Source of the DNA: an uncultured Mycoplasmatota bacterium
GTDB taxonomy: Bacteria; Bacillota_I; Bacilli_A; Izemoplasmatales; Izemoplasmataceae
NCBI GenBank assembly: GCA_913062645.1
Contig: CAJXVW010000001.1
Coordinates: forward strand, 1,302,001 to 1,366,000
Direction: 5' to 3'
DNA: 64,000 bases
Positions 1 through 9,305 of the stretch are shown here, piece after piece. The notes under the pieces were generated by a model. That model worked only from the letters and a program-made list of their open reading frames with translations. It was not told the DNA's origin and did not search any database. A program made the position numbers and the translations under genes. Positions within the stretch are counted from its first letter, which is position 1, and every line of letters starts with the position of its first letter.

Positions 1-202
1 TGAAGCGGACACCGGCTTGAATGTCGCCGCGGACGCCGTGTTCCGGCGCGAACAGCGCAACCAGATCGGTCTGGTTGTGAAGGAGATCGATGGTTGCCGT
101 GAAGTCGCTGGTGACACCGGTCGGGTTGGTGATCAGACCGACGCGTTTGCCGGCAAACAGATGGCGGTACTCCGCGAGGCGTTCGATGCCGAGTGTGATC
201 AT
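1..202 (-). CDS. namZ: Exo-beta-N-acetylmuramidase NamZ (DUF1343, GH171), N-terminal part only
   Basis: Only the first 67 codons are inside the window; the gene continues beyond position 1. The translation begins MITLGIERLAEYRHLF and contains the family signatures GLITNPTGV (about residues 22-30) and FAPEHGVRGDIQAG (about residues 51-64), both diagnostic of DUF1343/NamZ. In Bacillus subtilis NamZ (YbbC) removes MurNAc from the non-reducing end of peptidoglycan chains. The ATG overlaps the stop of the preceding YesL-like gene by 4 bases (ATGA), so it is the distal gene of the transporter operon. No signal peptide is visible on this fragment, which suggests action on imported muropeptides, although the B. 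subtilis enzyme is exported. The identification is strong despite truncation. Confidence 0.85.
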   Translation of the reverse strand, partial: MITLGIERLAEYRHLFAGKRVGLITNPTGVTSDFTATIDLLHNQTDLVALFAPEHGVRGDIQAGVRF

Positions 203-837
203 GACGATTCCCCCAGTCGTTCGAGGTAATGGACGGCCTGTCTTGTCAATAGCGCATGAATGAGCAGCGGCAACGACACGCCGAAGAAGACGAACAATAC
301 ACTCGTGAGCGGCAGGAGCAACATCAGAAAGGGAATGGTGTTGACCATCACGAGGAACAGTGTGATGAAGTAGAATTTGCCGGCCAGATAGAACGACAGC
401 TTGATGATTTCAAACAGCCGGATGCCGGGGTGGACCTTGAACACGACGAACGTGTAGAGACTGACGGCGTACGCGATCGCCAGCAGCGCGAGCGTCACGT
501 AATAGCCAACCAGCACCAACGTCGAGGACTCTTGTTCGAGCACGTTCGAATAGAATGTCGAATTCGCAAAACTGAGATAGAAGATCAACGCAATGATGAC
601 GCCAAGCACGAGTTTCTTGCCGATGTTCTGACGAAAATACTCGAAATAGGTTCGAACCAGTTTGAAGTCCTTCTTCTGCACGTAGTCACTGAGGACCGCG
701 TACCCGGCACACAGTGCCGGCAACAGCGTGATCACCGGTAACGCGGTGACGACGATGAGGATGTTGATGAGCACCAGCCGGATGACCCAGTCGGCGAAGG
801 CGTTGATTTTCGAATTCATCAGTTTGTCGAAATTCAT
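199..837 (-). CDS. YesL/DUF624-family membrane protein
   Basis: A 212-residue protein with about five to six hydrophobic segments (about residues 20-45, 85-105, 115-145, 160-210). Its opening, MNFDKLMNSKINAFADWVIR, followed by a long hydrophobic stretch, is typical of YesL/DUF624 proteins. These are small membrane proteins encoded beside CUT1 sugar transporters in Firmicutes, and their biochemical role is unknown. The start is chosen because AGGAGGGG lies just upstream of the ATG; in-frame sequence further upstream overlaps the permease gene and has no ribosome-binding site. Its stop overlaps the namZ start. Confidence 0.75.
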   Translation of the reverse strand: MNFDKLMNSKINAFADWVIRLVLINILIVVTALPVITLLPALCAGYAVLSDYVQKKDFKLVRTYFEYFRQNIGKKLVLGVIIALIFYLSFANSTFYSNVLEQESSTLVLVGYYVTLALLAIAYAVSLYTFVVFKVHPGIRLFEIIKLSFYLAGKFYFITLFLVMVNTIPFLMLLLPLTSVLFVFFGVSLPLLIHALLTRQAVHYLERLGESS

Positions 838-847
838 GACACCCCTC

Positions 848-1849
848 CTATCCGACAATGCCGGTACGTTCGATCGATTCCACGAATTGTTTTTGCACAA
901 ACAGATACATGATGAGGAGCGGCAGCATCATCAGTAGCGCCGCAACGTTGCTGATCAGGGCGAGGAACAGCGGGTTCTCCCACACGTCCTGGCCGATCAG
1001 ATCGAGACCGCCGGTGTAGAACAGGGCTTGGTACATGCCTTCGGCGGCGTTGATGAGTCGCATCGTCAGCAGCGGGAACTCAACCGTCGACACTTCGAAG
1101 ATCTTGACGTAGTACGCGTCGTTCCATTGCCAGACGAAGGCGAACAGACCGACCGTCACGAGCGCACCGCGGGCGTTGGGCAGCATGACGCTCCAGAACG
1201 TCCGGAATACGCCGGCGCCGTCGATGATCGCCGATTCTTCGAGTTCCTTGGGCAGACCCCGGAAGAACTGGCGGAAAATGTAGATGAAGATGCCGCTACG
1301 GATGCCCATGCCCAGTCCGCTCATCAGATAGATGGATGCTTCATTGCCAAGCAGATCGAGATTGCGGAAATAGAAATACTGGGCGAGCGACAGGGCTTGC
1401 GGCGGAATGACGATGGTGAGAATCACCAGTAAGAACAAGATGTTCGAGCCTTTGAACTTGAGGCGGCTGAACGCATAGCCGGCGAGCGCCGTCGATGCCA
1501 GCTGCAGCAGCATCGAGATTGCGCTGAGCCGGAACGTATTGACGGCCGCTTTGCCGTAGTCGAGAACGACGGCGGCGATTCTGAGATTCATCAGCGACCA
1601 GTTTTCGGGAATCCAGATGACCGCCGGATTGTTGACGTCCTCCGGCGCGCGGAGCGCCATCGACAATTGCTGGATGGTCGGAAACAGGATGACGAAACAC
1701 AGACCGAACAAAAGCACGGTGCGGAGAATCGTCATCGCGACGGTCTGGAACTTCTTCTTGCGGACGAGCATGTTGCGCGGGTCGTTCCAGTTTTCCTTGG
1801 CTTGTTCCACGTAACCGTTCCACTTCTGCATCAGGTCGTTACTCTTCAT
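848..1849 (-). CDS. Carbohydrate ABC transporter permease, MalG/UgpE type (pair 2)
   Basis: A 333-residue inner-membrane permease with six predicted membrane segments after a roughly 45-residue cytoplasmic N-terminus. The EAA loop that contacts the ATPase is visible as ELEESAIIDGAGVFRTFW near residue 215. CUT1 systems pair a MalF-type and a MalG-type permease; the partner is the gene at 1839-2774, whose 3' end overlaps this start by 11 bases. The insert near residue 265 (VEFPLLTMRLINAAEGMYQ) is longer than in the MalG core. No ATPase gene is nearby, so a shared MsmX/UgpC-like ATPase is assumed. Confidence 0.9.
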   Translation of the reverse strand: MKSNDLMQKWNGYVEQAKENWNDPRNMLVRKKKFQTVAMTILRTVLLFGLCFVILFPTIQQLSMALRAPEDVNNPAVIWIPENWSLMNLRIAAVVLDYGKAAVNTFRLSAISMLLQLASTALAGYAFSRLKFKGSNILFLLVILTIVIPPQALSLAQYFYFRNLDLLGNEASIYLMSGLGMGIRSGIFIYIFRQFFRGLPKELEESAIIDGAGVFRTFWSVMLPNARGALVTVGLFAFVWQWNDAYYVKIFEVSTVEFPLLTMRLINAAEGMYQALFYTGGLDLIGQDVWENPLFLALISNVAALLMMLPLLIMYLFVQKQFVESIERTGIVG

Positions 1850-2774
1850 AGTGCGATCCTCCGATCTTGAAGGATTTCGCCAACACCGCGAGGAGTGCAA
1901 GAATGCCGATGATGGTCGATACGTACACCCAGGCCATCGCCGAGGACAGACCCCAGTTCTGTCTGTTGAGTTCGCCGGAAATGATGTTGCTCACCGACGA
2001 CGTCAGGAACGTGTCGACCAGGGCATAGACGGTGACCGTGACGATGTGCGGACTGACGTTGGGCAGGGTGATCAGCCAGAAGGTCTCATAGCCGGTCGCC
2101 CCTTCGATCTTGGCCGCTTCGTACAAATGTTTCGGTACCGACTGAATGCTCGCGAGGAAGAGCAGAATCGGTACCCCGGCGAGCGACAGGATCGCGTAGA
2201 TGCGATCGATCAGCCCGACGATGAAACCGATCAGAATCGGTGTCATGCCGGTTTGAACAAGATAAAATTCGAGGTCGAAAATCTGTTCGATGCCCTGTTC
2301 TTCGAGTAGCGCGGCGATGGCGTCGCCGCCACCGAGCGCGGTCGTGACCGCGGCGCTGTTGAGGATGACGGGGATGAAGAAGATCGCCCGGACAACCGCA
2401 CGGCCGCGGAACTTCATGTTGAGCATGACGGCGATGAACAGACTGAAAATCAGCAGGACGGGAAGATTGATGAGCGCGTCGACGGTCGTGTTGATCAGTT
2501 CGACCTGGAAGCTCGAGTTCGAGGTGACGTGTTCATTGAAGGCGAAGATGTAATTGCCGAACCCGATGAACTCTTCGGTGATCTCGCCGGCGGTCGGCGT
2601 CAGTTCGTAGAAACTGTAGCGCAGCGACTCGAACAGCGGCCATGCGAACAAGGTCACGAAGCCGATCATCCACGGCATCAGGAAAATCACGCCCCAGATG
2701 ATCTTGGAGGTCTTGTACGGGATTTCAAAGCGCCGTTTCGGCGGCGTGGTGATGTTGCGTGCGGAATCGTCCAT
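1839..2774 (-). CDS. Sugar ABC transporter permease, MalF/UgpA type (pair 2)
   Basis: A 311-residue permease whose first membrane segment is near residues 25-48. The EAA motif YEAAKIEGATGYETFW lies about residue 218. It forms the second permease pair with the downstream gene. It starts directly after the stop of the DUF5696 gene. An unusual periplasmic-side insertion (ALGGGDAIAALLEEQGIEQIF, about residues 145-165) is absent from most MalF-type proteins and may suit a special binding protein. The substrate is not readable from sequence; the context suggests amino-sugar oligomers. Confidence 0.9.
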   Translation of the reverse strand: MDDSARNITTPPKRRFEIPYKTSKIIWGVIFLMPWMIGFVTLFAWPLFESLRYSFYELTPTAGEITEEFIGFGNYIFAFNEHVTSNSSFQVELINTTVDALINLPVLLIFSLFIAVMLNMKFRGRAVVRAIFFIPVILNSAAVTTALGGGDAIAALLEEQGIEQIFDLEFYLVQTGMTPILIGFIVGLIDRIYAILSLAGVPILLFLASIQSVPKHLYEAAKIEGATGYETFWLITLPNVSPHIVTVTVYALVDTFLTSSVSNIISGELNRQNWGLSSAMAWVYVSTIIGILALLAVLAKSFKIGGSHYEE

Positions 2775-5351
2775 CTAGTCCACCTCCACGACGACGTAAT
2801 CAAGGGCGGGTATCGTCTGGGAATCCACCGTCACGTCACTCAGGTTGTAGTTGATGCGCACGACCAGACCGTGCGAATAGGACACCTCGACGACATTGTT
2901 GGCGAGCACGCGGTGTCCGATCAGGGTGCCCTGATGGATGCCGAGATCGTCGAGTTCGGCGACGGTCTGGGCAATCTGCGTGAGCCAGTTTTGATACTGC
3001 GTCGAGAGATAATAATTGTATTCGGTTTCCTTGAGTTCCTTGGAATCGTCGAAACTGAGCGTGTATTTTACATTGGAGCCGGTTTCGATGATCTTCAGGA
3101 AGTTGAACTGCGTGCTGCGCGTGTTGGCCAGATTGAGACTGACGGTGCTGTAGTCGACCTGTCCCGAAAGCACCAGCTGCAGCAGCGGAATCGGGTAATC
3201 GAGAATCGCGTACAGCGTCATGTCGGTCGGCAGATCGGTGATGGTCGTCGCATATGGCATCGCGAACCCGAGCGGGCTCGAGAGCGCCAGCTGTTCGTCA
3301 AGCCCGGCGAGCAGTTCTTCCTGCAACCGCAGGGCATCCTGACGATAGACCAGCACGGCGTTGTCGTAATCGCCGCCAAGCACGCCTCCGAGCAGCTCGA
3401 AGGCGATTGCATCGCCATCGTAGTCTTTGTCGAAACGACTCAGCACTTCGGCCAGATAGCGGGGGTTGATCACGTAGTCGTCCTTGGTGTCGCCAAACGG
3501 CGTCTCACTGTAGGGCAGTTTCGACGGCAGGTGATAATTGAACAAGAGGGATTGCGATCCGTCGATGCGGCTTGCGCTGTAGCGGAACCGGTCGAACATC
3601 TTGTCGAACTCCGATGCCGTCATCAATTTGACGGTCGGGTACATGACGATGTCGGCGTCATCGAGGTACACCAGGAAATCACGGTAGCCGCGGCGTCCGC
3701 CGAGCACCCGCTCGACATTGAAATGGTCGTTGAGATCGGTCGACAAGCCACCATTGATCATGCCCGTGTAGAGCACGTCGATCGTGGTGATGCCGGCGTC
3801 GCTCAAGGCATTCAGAATCGTCTCGGCCTCGTCGAACGTCGTCAGCGAATCATTCGCGTAATACGGCACCCCGAGCAGGAACTGTTTCTGGTCGTAGGCA
3901 CCGACGAGTTCGGCGGTGACGACGGTGCTCGTCGTCGTGTCGTCGTGACGGAAGCCGCGCGTCGTCTCGAGATGGTCGCGGTAGACCGCGGCGATCGATA
4001 CGTAGTCGTTCTCTGTGTCGTCCAGCATCCGGAAGGAAATCTGGAAGTCGCTGCGGACCCGTTCTTTCGTCCACAAATCGATGCCGTACTGGTTGAAGCC
4101 GGTGCCGAGCGTGACCGATTCGACTTCGCGGAGCAGAAAGCTGGTGTAGACTTTGTTGTAGGAGTCGATCCGGCCCGATACGTCGGCATGCAACGTCGCC
4201 ATCGAGTCGCCTTCGGTGATGATCGCGGCGTAACCGCCCGTGTCTTTCACCATGCCGAACAGCGGGAGGCTGATCTTTTCCTGGACTTCCGGCATCTTGT
4301 AGTCGAGAATCGCGAGATCCTCGCCGTAGAGCCGTTTGTTGTAGGGTTGCTGGTAGAATTTGCCGTTGTTGAATTCCATCACCGCACCACTGCCGTCGGG
4401 CAGAACGATGTAGCCGTCGGTCGGTTCGCCGGCGATCTCGCTGATGGCGGTACCGAACAGCGGCAACACGGTGATGCGGGCCAGTTTGACATTGGATGGT
4501 TCGACGATTGAATCATGGGGGATCGTCACATCGATGCCATCATCGGTCAGACGGACGTCGAGGGCGATCTCGAAGCGGACCTTTTCAAAGGTTTCGGTGT
4601 AGCCGTACTGGGCGTTTTCTTCAATCGCCCGTTCACGGGTGTAGCCAAGTCCGTCTTCGCCGTAGAACGTGTCGTACAGACGGCGTTTGACGAGTTTCGA
4701 CATCGACTCGTACTGGACGAGTTCGTAGACGTCGAGTTCTTCGTCGTAGCCGGTGTAGGCGATCGCTTCCAGAATGTCGCGATTGTCCAGCGACTCGAGG
4801 ACGTCGGGGGTGAGGAATTTCGGGAAATAGAGATAGTCAATCTCGAGGTCCTCGATGACGTACTTGATCTGGAAGCCGTCGTCGACGTACTTGACGCCGA
4901 ACGTGCGCAGTCCCTCGTCGTTGAGGATGCTTTCGGGATGATGGATCGAATATTTGTAGTTGTTGATCGTGGCGATCGAGCCGGTGTCGTTGAAATACGA
5001 CAGCTCGAGCGTCGATCTCTGCTTGTCGAGCGCGCTGTTGGTGATTGTCTTGGTCGGGTCGAACTGCCACGGATCGAAGGTGTCGGGATTGCTCTTCCAC
5101 TCCAGTCCGGTGCGTTTGTCGACCAGGCGGAAATACGATGTTGTCTCGTCCAGATACAGCTGGAACGTGGCGTTTTCCGCGACGAGCCGATCGGTGTCGC
5201 TCAATGTTTCGCTGTCGGTGAAGCCGTCCGGATCGAACGGCATCAGGTCGGTCGCCTCGATGGCTGTCGGCGACATGTTGAACAAGATGGTGTACAGGAG
5301 GAATACGAGGGCGATCAGGGCCACGATCGCATAACGTCGTTTGGTCATCAT
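2775..5351 (-). CDS. DUF5696-type extracellular protein, transporter-associated
   Basis: An 858-residue protein with one N-terminal membrane anchor (about residues 6-26) and a large extracytoplasmic part with no other hydrophobic segment. Stretches such as YIVLPDGSGAVMEFNNGK and IDVLYTGMINGGL fit the DUF5696 family, which occurs next to CUT1 sugar permeases in Firmicutes and has no established biochemical function. The middle region (about residues 490-720) resembles a TIM-barrel glycosidase-like fold in predicted alternation, but I see no catalytic signature. Start could be either of two adjacent ATGs (5351 or 5348). It sits between YIP1 and permease pair 2, so a role as an accessory receptor or processing factor for that transporter is inferred. 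Confidence 0.65.
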   Translation of the reverse strand: MMTKRRYAIVALIALVFLLYTILFNMSPTAIEATDLMPFDPDGFTDSETLSDTDRLVAENATFQLYLDETTSYFRLVDKRTGLEWKSNPDTFDPWQFDPTKTITNSALDKQRSTLELSYFNDTGSIATINNYKYSIHHPESILNDEGLRTFGVKYVDDGFQIKYVIEDLEIDYLYFPKFLTPDVLESLDNRDILEAIAYTGYDEELDVYELVQYESMSKLVKRRLYDTFYGEDGLGYTRERAIEENAQYGYTETFEKVRFEIALDVRLTDDGIDVTIPHDSIVEPSNVKLARITVLPLFGTAISEIAGEPTDGYIVLPDGSGAVMEFNNGKFYQQPYNKRLYGEDLAILDYKMPEVQEKISLPLFGMVKDTGGYAAIITEGDSMATLHADVSGRIDSYNKVYTSFLLREVESVTLGTGFNQYGIDLWTKERVRSDFQISFRMLDDTENDYVSIAAVYRDHLETTRGFRHDDTTTSTVVTAELVGAYDQKQFLLGVPYYANDSLTTFDEAETILNALSDAGITTIDVLYTGMINGGLSTDLNDHFNVERVLGGRRGYRDFLVYLDDADIVMYPTVKLMTASEFDKMFDRFRYSASRIDGSQSLLFNYHLPSKLPYSETPFGDTKDDYVINPRYLAEVLSRFDKDYDGDAIAFELLGGVLGGDYDNAVLVYRQDALRLQEELLAGLDEQLALSSPLGFAMPYATTITDLPTDMTLYAILDYPIPLLQLVLSGQVDYSTVSLNLANTRSTQFNFLKIIETGSNVKYTLSFDDSKELKETEYNYYLSTQYQNWLTQIAQTVAELDDLGIHQGTLIGHRVLANNVVEVSYSHGLVVRINYNLSDVTVDSQTIPALDYVVVEVD

Positions 5352-5363
5352 GATGTCATCCCC

Positions 5364-6005
5364 CTAGTACCGCAGTGACAGCTCTTCGTAGATGGAGACC
5401 ACGAAGGCGATGAACTGTTGGATGAGGTCGAAGAACAAGAGGCCCAGAAACATCATTACGCTCATCGACACGATCGTCGCGATGAACGCGAGGATCGTCT
5501 TGAACAATCCGTATTGGTGTATGTTGAGGATGCCCATGAACAGCATCCATCCGGTGAGGATGTAGGCGATCAGCATCATCAAGCTGTAAAACGCCATTTC
5601 CTCGAGCGTCAGGAAATTCGACAGAATGACGCTCGGGAACCCGATGATGACCAGAGGGAACAGTGCGTAGCCGGTCACCATGAGGATTTCCTTGTAGCTG
5701 CCCTTGCCTTCCATCAGGGTCGTCACCGACCAGTTGCCGACGGTGAACAGGAACACCAGGAGCACCACCGAAAAGATCTCGTTCAGACTGTTGAGATCAA
5801 GCGGATTGTTGGGATTGATCAGAAAGCCGGTGTACTGGAAGCTGAAGATGCGGAAGAACGCAAACAGCGTGATGAACACCACGGCGACCTTCAGTTTGGC
5901 TTTCTTGTAACGTTTGAACTCCTCGTATCCGTCGAACGGATGCAGGAGAATGTATTTGGGGAAGCGGATGAAATCGTGGTACCATTCTTTGAGTTTAGTC
6001 TTCAT
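5364..6005 (-). CDS. YIP1-family membrane protein
   Basis: A 213-residue protein with five predicted membrane spans and the opening typical of bacterial YIP1-domain proteins, a short amphipathic N-terminus with FIRFPKYILLHPFDGYEEFKRY. Bacterial YIP1 proteins have no assigned function; many are encoded next to sugar ABC transporters together with propeller/TPR proteins, as here. The start codon lies inside the last codons of the upstream propeller gene (11-base overlap), so translation is probably coupled. A function in assembling or gating the unusual transporter is only inference. Confidence 0.7.
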   Translation of the reverse strand: MKTKLKEWYHDFIRFPKYILLHPFDGYEEFKRYKKAKLKVAVVFITLFAFFRIFSFQYTGFLINPNNPLDLNSLNEIFSVVLLVFLFTVGNWSVTTLMEGKGSYKEILMVTGYALFPLVIIGFPSVILSNFLTLEEMAFYSLMMLIAYILTGWMLFMGILNIHQYGLFKTILAFIATIVSMSVMMFLGLLFFDLIQQFIAFVVSIYEELSLRY

Positions 6006-7491
6006 ACAGGATCGAACCTCCCCGTTTGTAGACGTTGCGGATCTTGAGGCCGATCGCGCCGCTGCCGATGACGACGATCGCGCCGACGATCAGACCGAAG
6101 TTGTCCTTGAGGATTTCGTTGCGGTATTCCTTGTAGGCTTTGGAATAGTAATACTGGTCGTGACCCAGTTGGAAGTATTCCATCGCCTCGCGGAACCGCT
6201 CCTGGCGGAGCAGCAGTTTGCCGATGCCGTTGTAGGCGATTTCGTAGTTGGTGTTGATTTGGATCACTTCTTCCCACATTTCGGCCGCGTCGTCGAAACG
6301 CCCTTCGGCGTGGTAGGCGATGGCGCGGTTGACGTAGGAGCCGAACTCGGTCAGACGGTAGACGACGATCGTCTTCGTGCCGCGGTCGAGAATCAGCAGA
6401 TCGTCGCCGAAGTAGCCGATCGCGACGCCTTCGGTGAACTTGTCGGACTGATTGCCTTCGTCGCCGTTGATGTAGAGGAGATTGCCCTCCGAATCATAAG
6501 TGAAAAGGCGCGAGCGCTTCTGATCGAGCACGGTGTAGATACCGTGATCGGTCGAGGCGATGTCGACGAGGTCGGACGGACCGTCGATGACGTAGTTGTT
6601 CATGCCGACGATGTACTGGACGTCGCCCATCGGCGGGAAGTATCCGTTTTTCTTGATGACGTCGACGCCCTTGGGATTGATCAGCTGAATCGGGTTTTCG
6701 GCGTTGTTCTCCGAGACCCGTGATGTCGCGTAGATGAAGTTGCGGCTGTCGATCTGGACGTTGGTGTACTCCGTCGGCAGGTACAGCTGCAGCTGCGCCA
6801 GCTGATCTTCGGTCATCAGGCTGCGACTGAAGATTTCAAACGGTGTGAGGACGATCGGATTGACGCCCGTGAACCGATTGAAACTGCCGTCGGAGTTGAT
6901 TTCGAGAATGCCTTCGTAGGCGTTCTTGGCGACCACGTACATGCGGTCGGTGGGGTCGACGGTGATTTTGCTCGGTTCGTAATTGATGCCTTCTTCCTCG
7001 CCGTCTTCAGGGTCGGGATCGAAGGTGTCGTCGTCGGGCGTGCCGAACGTCGCCACGACTTCGTAGTCGTGGTTGAGTTTGACAACCCGGTAATGACCGG
7101 GGTCGGTGATGAAGATGCCGCTGTCGGTGACGTCGATGCCGAGCGGACCGTCCAGCGTCAGATCAACCGGCGTTTCGATGCCCTGGGCGGCGATGTATTC
7201 CGCGGACAGCGGAAAGCTCGTGAACTCGTGGACAAGCTGAAAGTCCGCGTCGATGACGAGCAGGCTGTCGACGTTGGAGTCGACGACATAGATGTGGTCG
7301 TCGTACACCACGAGATCCTCGGGGGACTGCAACGTCGCGCCGAGGGTCTGGGCGTTGATGTAGGCGGCGAACGTCATGCCGGGTGCCGAATGGATGGCTT
7401 CGCCGTAATAGGAATAGTTGTAGCTGGTCGAGGCGATCGAGTAAAACGGTGCCGTCAGCAGGATCGTCGCCAGTGTGATTAGTTTGATCAT
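5995..7491 (-). CDS. NHL-repeat beta-propeller protein with TPR and C-terminal membrane segment
   Basis: A 498-residue protein with a signal peptide (about residues 1-20), NHL/SMP-30-like propeller repeats (for example QSPEDLVVYDDHIYVVDS, GPLGIDVTDSGIFITD, GPSDLVDIASTDHGIYTV), a TPR-like helical section at about residues 390-450 (AIAYHAEGRFDDAAEMWEEVIQINTNYEIAYNGIGK) and a C-terminal membrane helix at about 465-485. The propeller would lie outside the cell and the short basic tail inside. It is encoded between permease pair 1 and YIP1. The architecture suggests a scaffold or ligand-sensing component. No enzyme signature is seen. Confidence 0.75.
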   Translation of the reverse strand: MIKLITLATILLTAPFYSIASTSYNYSYYGEAIHSAPGMTFAAYINAQTLGATLQSPEDLVVYDDHIYVVDSNVDSLLVIDADFQLVHEFTSFPLSAEYIAAQGIETPVDLTLDGPLGIDVTDSGIFITDPGHYRVVKLNHDYEVVATFGTPDDDTFDPDPEDGEEEGINYEPSKITVDPTDRMYVVAKNAYEGILEINSDGSFNRFTGVNPIVLTPFEIFSRSLMTEDQLAQLQLYLPTEYTNVQIDSRNFIYATSRVSENNAENPIQLINPKGVDVIKKNGYFPPMGDVQYIVGMNNYVIDGPSDLVDIASTDHGIYTVLDQKRSRLFTYDSEGNLLYINGDEGNQSDKFTEGVAIGYFGDDLLILDRGTKTIVVYRLTEFGSYVNRAIAYHAEGRFDDAAEMWEEVIQINTNYEIAYNGIGKLLLRQERFREAMEYFQLGHDQYYYSKAYKEYRNEILKDNFGLIVGAIVVIGSGAIGLKIRNVYKRGGSILYED

Positions 7492-7504
7492 GTCCGCATC
7501 CTCC

Positions 7505-8362
7505 TTACTTCATGCCCGAATGGCTGAAGGTTTCGACGATGCGCGACTGGGAAATGATGAAGAACGTGACGGGGACGATCATCATGATGAAGCTGACGGC
7601 GGCGATCGTACCGGCGCGTTCGATGGTTCCCTGCGCGATTTGTCTCAGGGCGTAGGACAGCGGCTTGAGTTCTTCGGAGAAGATGAAGCTACCGCCATCG
7701 GTGATCCACAGACGTTGGAACAACAGAATGATCAGCGTCAGCCAGGCCGGTTTGACGAGCGGCATCACGATCGTGAAGAAGATGCGATATTCGCTCGCGC
7801 CATCGATCTTGGCCGATTCGATCAGCTCGTCGGGAATCTGCTGCATGAACTGTTTCATCAAATACAGACCCAGACTCGAGGCGATCGCCGGCAGAATGAT
7901 CGCGGTCGGATTGTCGATCAGACCGATGCCGCTGACGATGATGTAGTTGGGAACGGCGGTGACCTGGGGCGCGAACATCAGGCTGTAGACGACCAGCGTG
8001 AAGAACAGACTGCGTCCGGGGAAGCGGTATTTCGCAAGCGGAAAGGCCGCCATCGACGCAATGATGACGTGGCCCACGGTCCCGACCGTGGTGATCAGCA
8101 GGGTGTTGAAGAAATAACGGGAAAAGGGTATCCAGCTGTTACCGATCAGTTCACGCAGATCACGGAAGTTCTCGAGCGTGAGATTGCGCGGCAACAAGCG
8201 CGGTGGAAAGAGAAACAGTTCATCGAGCGGTTTGAAGGCGTTGGACGCGGTCATGATCAGCGGATAGGCGCTGAAGAACCCGAACAGCGCGAGCACCAGA
8301 AACAGCCCGATGTCGCCCAGCAGCGAACGGTTGAGACGTCTGGTCTTGGTCAGAAATTTCAT
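7505..8362 (-). CDS. Carbohydrate ABC transporter permease, MalG/UgpE type (pair 1)
   Basis: A 285-residue permease with six membrane spans and the EAA loop IESAKIDGASEYRIFFTIVMPL near residue 185. It pairs with the gene at 8364-9296. The ATG at 8362 is preferred over an in-frame TTG four codons upstream because GGTGA sits at the right distance. The reading frame begins beside the stop of the upstream permease, so the two are coupled. Like pair 2 it lacks a linked ATPase. Confidence 0.92.
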   Translation of the reverse strand: MKFLTKTRRLNRSLLGDIGLFLVLALFGFFSAYPLIMTASNAFKPLDELFLFPPRLLPRNLTLENFRDLRELIGNSWIPFSRYFFNTLLITTVGTVGHVIIASMAAFPLAKYRFPGRSLFFTLVVYSLMFAPQVTAVPNYIIVSGIGLIDNPTAIILPAIASSLGLYLMKQFMQQIPDELIESAKIDGASEYRIFFTIVMPLVKPAWLTLIILLFQRLWITDGGSFIFSEELKPLSYALRQIAQGTIERAGTIAAVSFIMMIVPVTFFIISQSRIVETFSHSGMK

Positions 8363-8363
8363 G

Positions 8364-9296
8364 TCAATCACCAATCCTTCTGAGAATCTGACGGACGACG
8401 AGGTTGGTCGTCATCATGATCAGAAACAGGATGGTGGCGATCGCTGACGCATAGCCCAGATCGTACCTCACCGTACCGTAGTCGATGAGGTGCGTGACAA
8501 TCGTGTGACCGGCATACTGGACCGACGGGAAGCCGACGAGTTGCATCGACACTTGCGCAATCGCAAGGGAAGTCGTGATCTGCATCACCGCCCCGAACAA
8601 CAATTGTGGTTTCATGGACGGCAGGGTGATGAACCACAGTTCCTGCCAGCGGTTGCGGATGCCGTCGATGGCCCCGGCTTCGTAGAGCGTCTTGTCGACC
8701 GACTGCAAGCCGGCGATGAACGCCAGGAAACTGACGCCGAGACTGAGCCACAGCTGGACGATGATGATCACCAGCATGATGTACTCGGGATCCTTGAGCC
8801 ACTGGATCGGATTGTCGATGAACCCCCAGTTCATCAGATAGGCGTTGGCGAATCCGTGGGTGTCGCCACTGAAGATCAGCAGCCACATCAGAAACGCGTT
8901 GCCGCTGATCGACGGCGCATAGAAGACAAGCGTCAGAAACGCCCGGAGTTTCGGTCCGAGCTCATTGATCAGCCAGGCGAAGACAAACGCCATCAGGTAA
9001 CTGATCGGACCGGTGACAACCGCGAGAATCAGCGTGTTGCGAAGGGCGATGATGAACACCTCGTCCTCCAGAAACAGCTTGATGTAGTTGTCGAGGCCGA
9101 TTAGTTTCGGCGGTTCGAGCAGATTGAAGTAGGAGAAACTGATCCCGAGCGACATGACGACGGGAACGACCGTGAACGTGAAGAACAAGATGGCGTAGGG
9201 GGCCATCAGAATGTAGTAATGTTTCGACTTCTTGATGTTCTTCTTCAGAAGTTGCATGCGACTCAGCTGATGCGAGGCTTGTATGTTCGTGTCCAT
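8364..9296 (-). CDS. Sugar ABC transporter permease, MalF/UgpA type (pair 1)
   Basis: A 310-residue permease with a basic N-terminus, six membrane spans and a MalF-type EAA loop (YEAGAIDGIRNRWQELWFIT, about residues 215-234). It starts after GGAGGTTGCC, nine bases downstream of the large solute-binding protein gene, so that protein (9306-12212) is the likely partner. The substrate cannot be read directly; neighbouring NamZ and the amidase/AnmK operon suggest muropeptides or amino-sugar disaccharides. Confidence 0.92.
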   Translation of the reverse strand: MDTNIQASHQLSRMQLLKKNIKKSKHYYILMAPYAILFFTFTVVPVVMSLGISFSYFNLLEPPKLIGLDNYIKLFLEDEVFIIALRNTLILAVVTGPISYLMAFVFAWLINELGPKLRAFLTLVFYAPSISGNAFLMWLLIFSGDTHGFANAYLMNWGFIDNPIQWLKDPEYIMLVIIIVQLWLSLGVSFLAFIAGLQSVDKTLYEAGAIDGIRNRWQELWFITLPSMKPQLLFGAVMQITTSLAIAQVSMQLVGFPSVQYAGHTIVTHLIDYGTVRYDLGYASAIATILFLIMMTTNLVVRQILRRIGD

Positions 9297-9305
9297 GGCA
9301 ACCTC

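Noticed and set aside
2529-4511. Open frame of about 660 codons on the plus strand opposite the DUF5696 gene
   Set aside because: It is a mirror of the codon bias of the real minus-strand gene, has no ribosome-binding site, and its translation is low-complexity and charged without a family resemblance. The same applies to long plus-strand frames opposite 9306-14009, 16812-25407 and 26618-27937.
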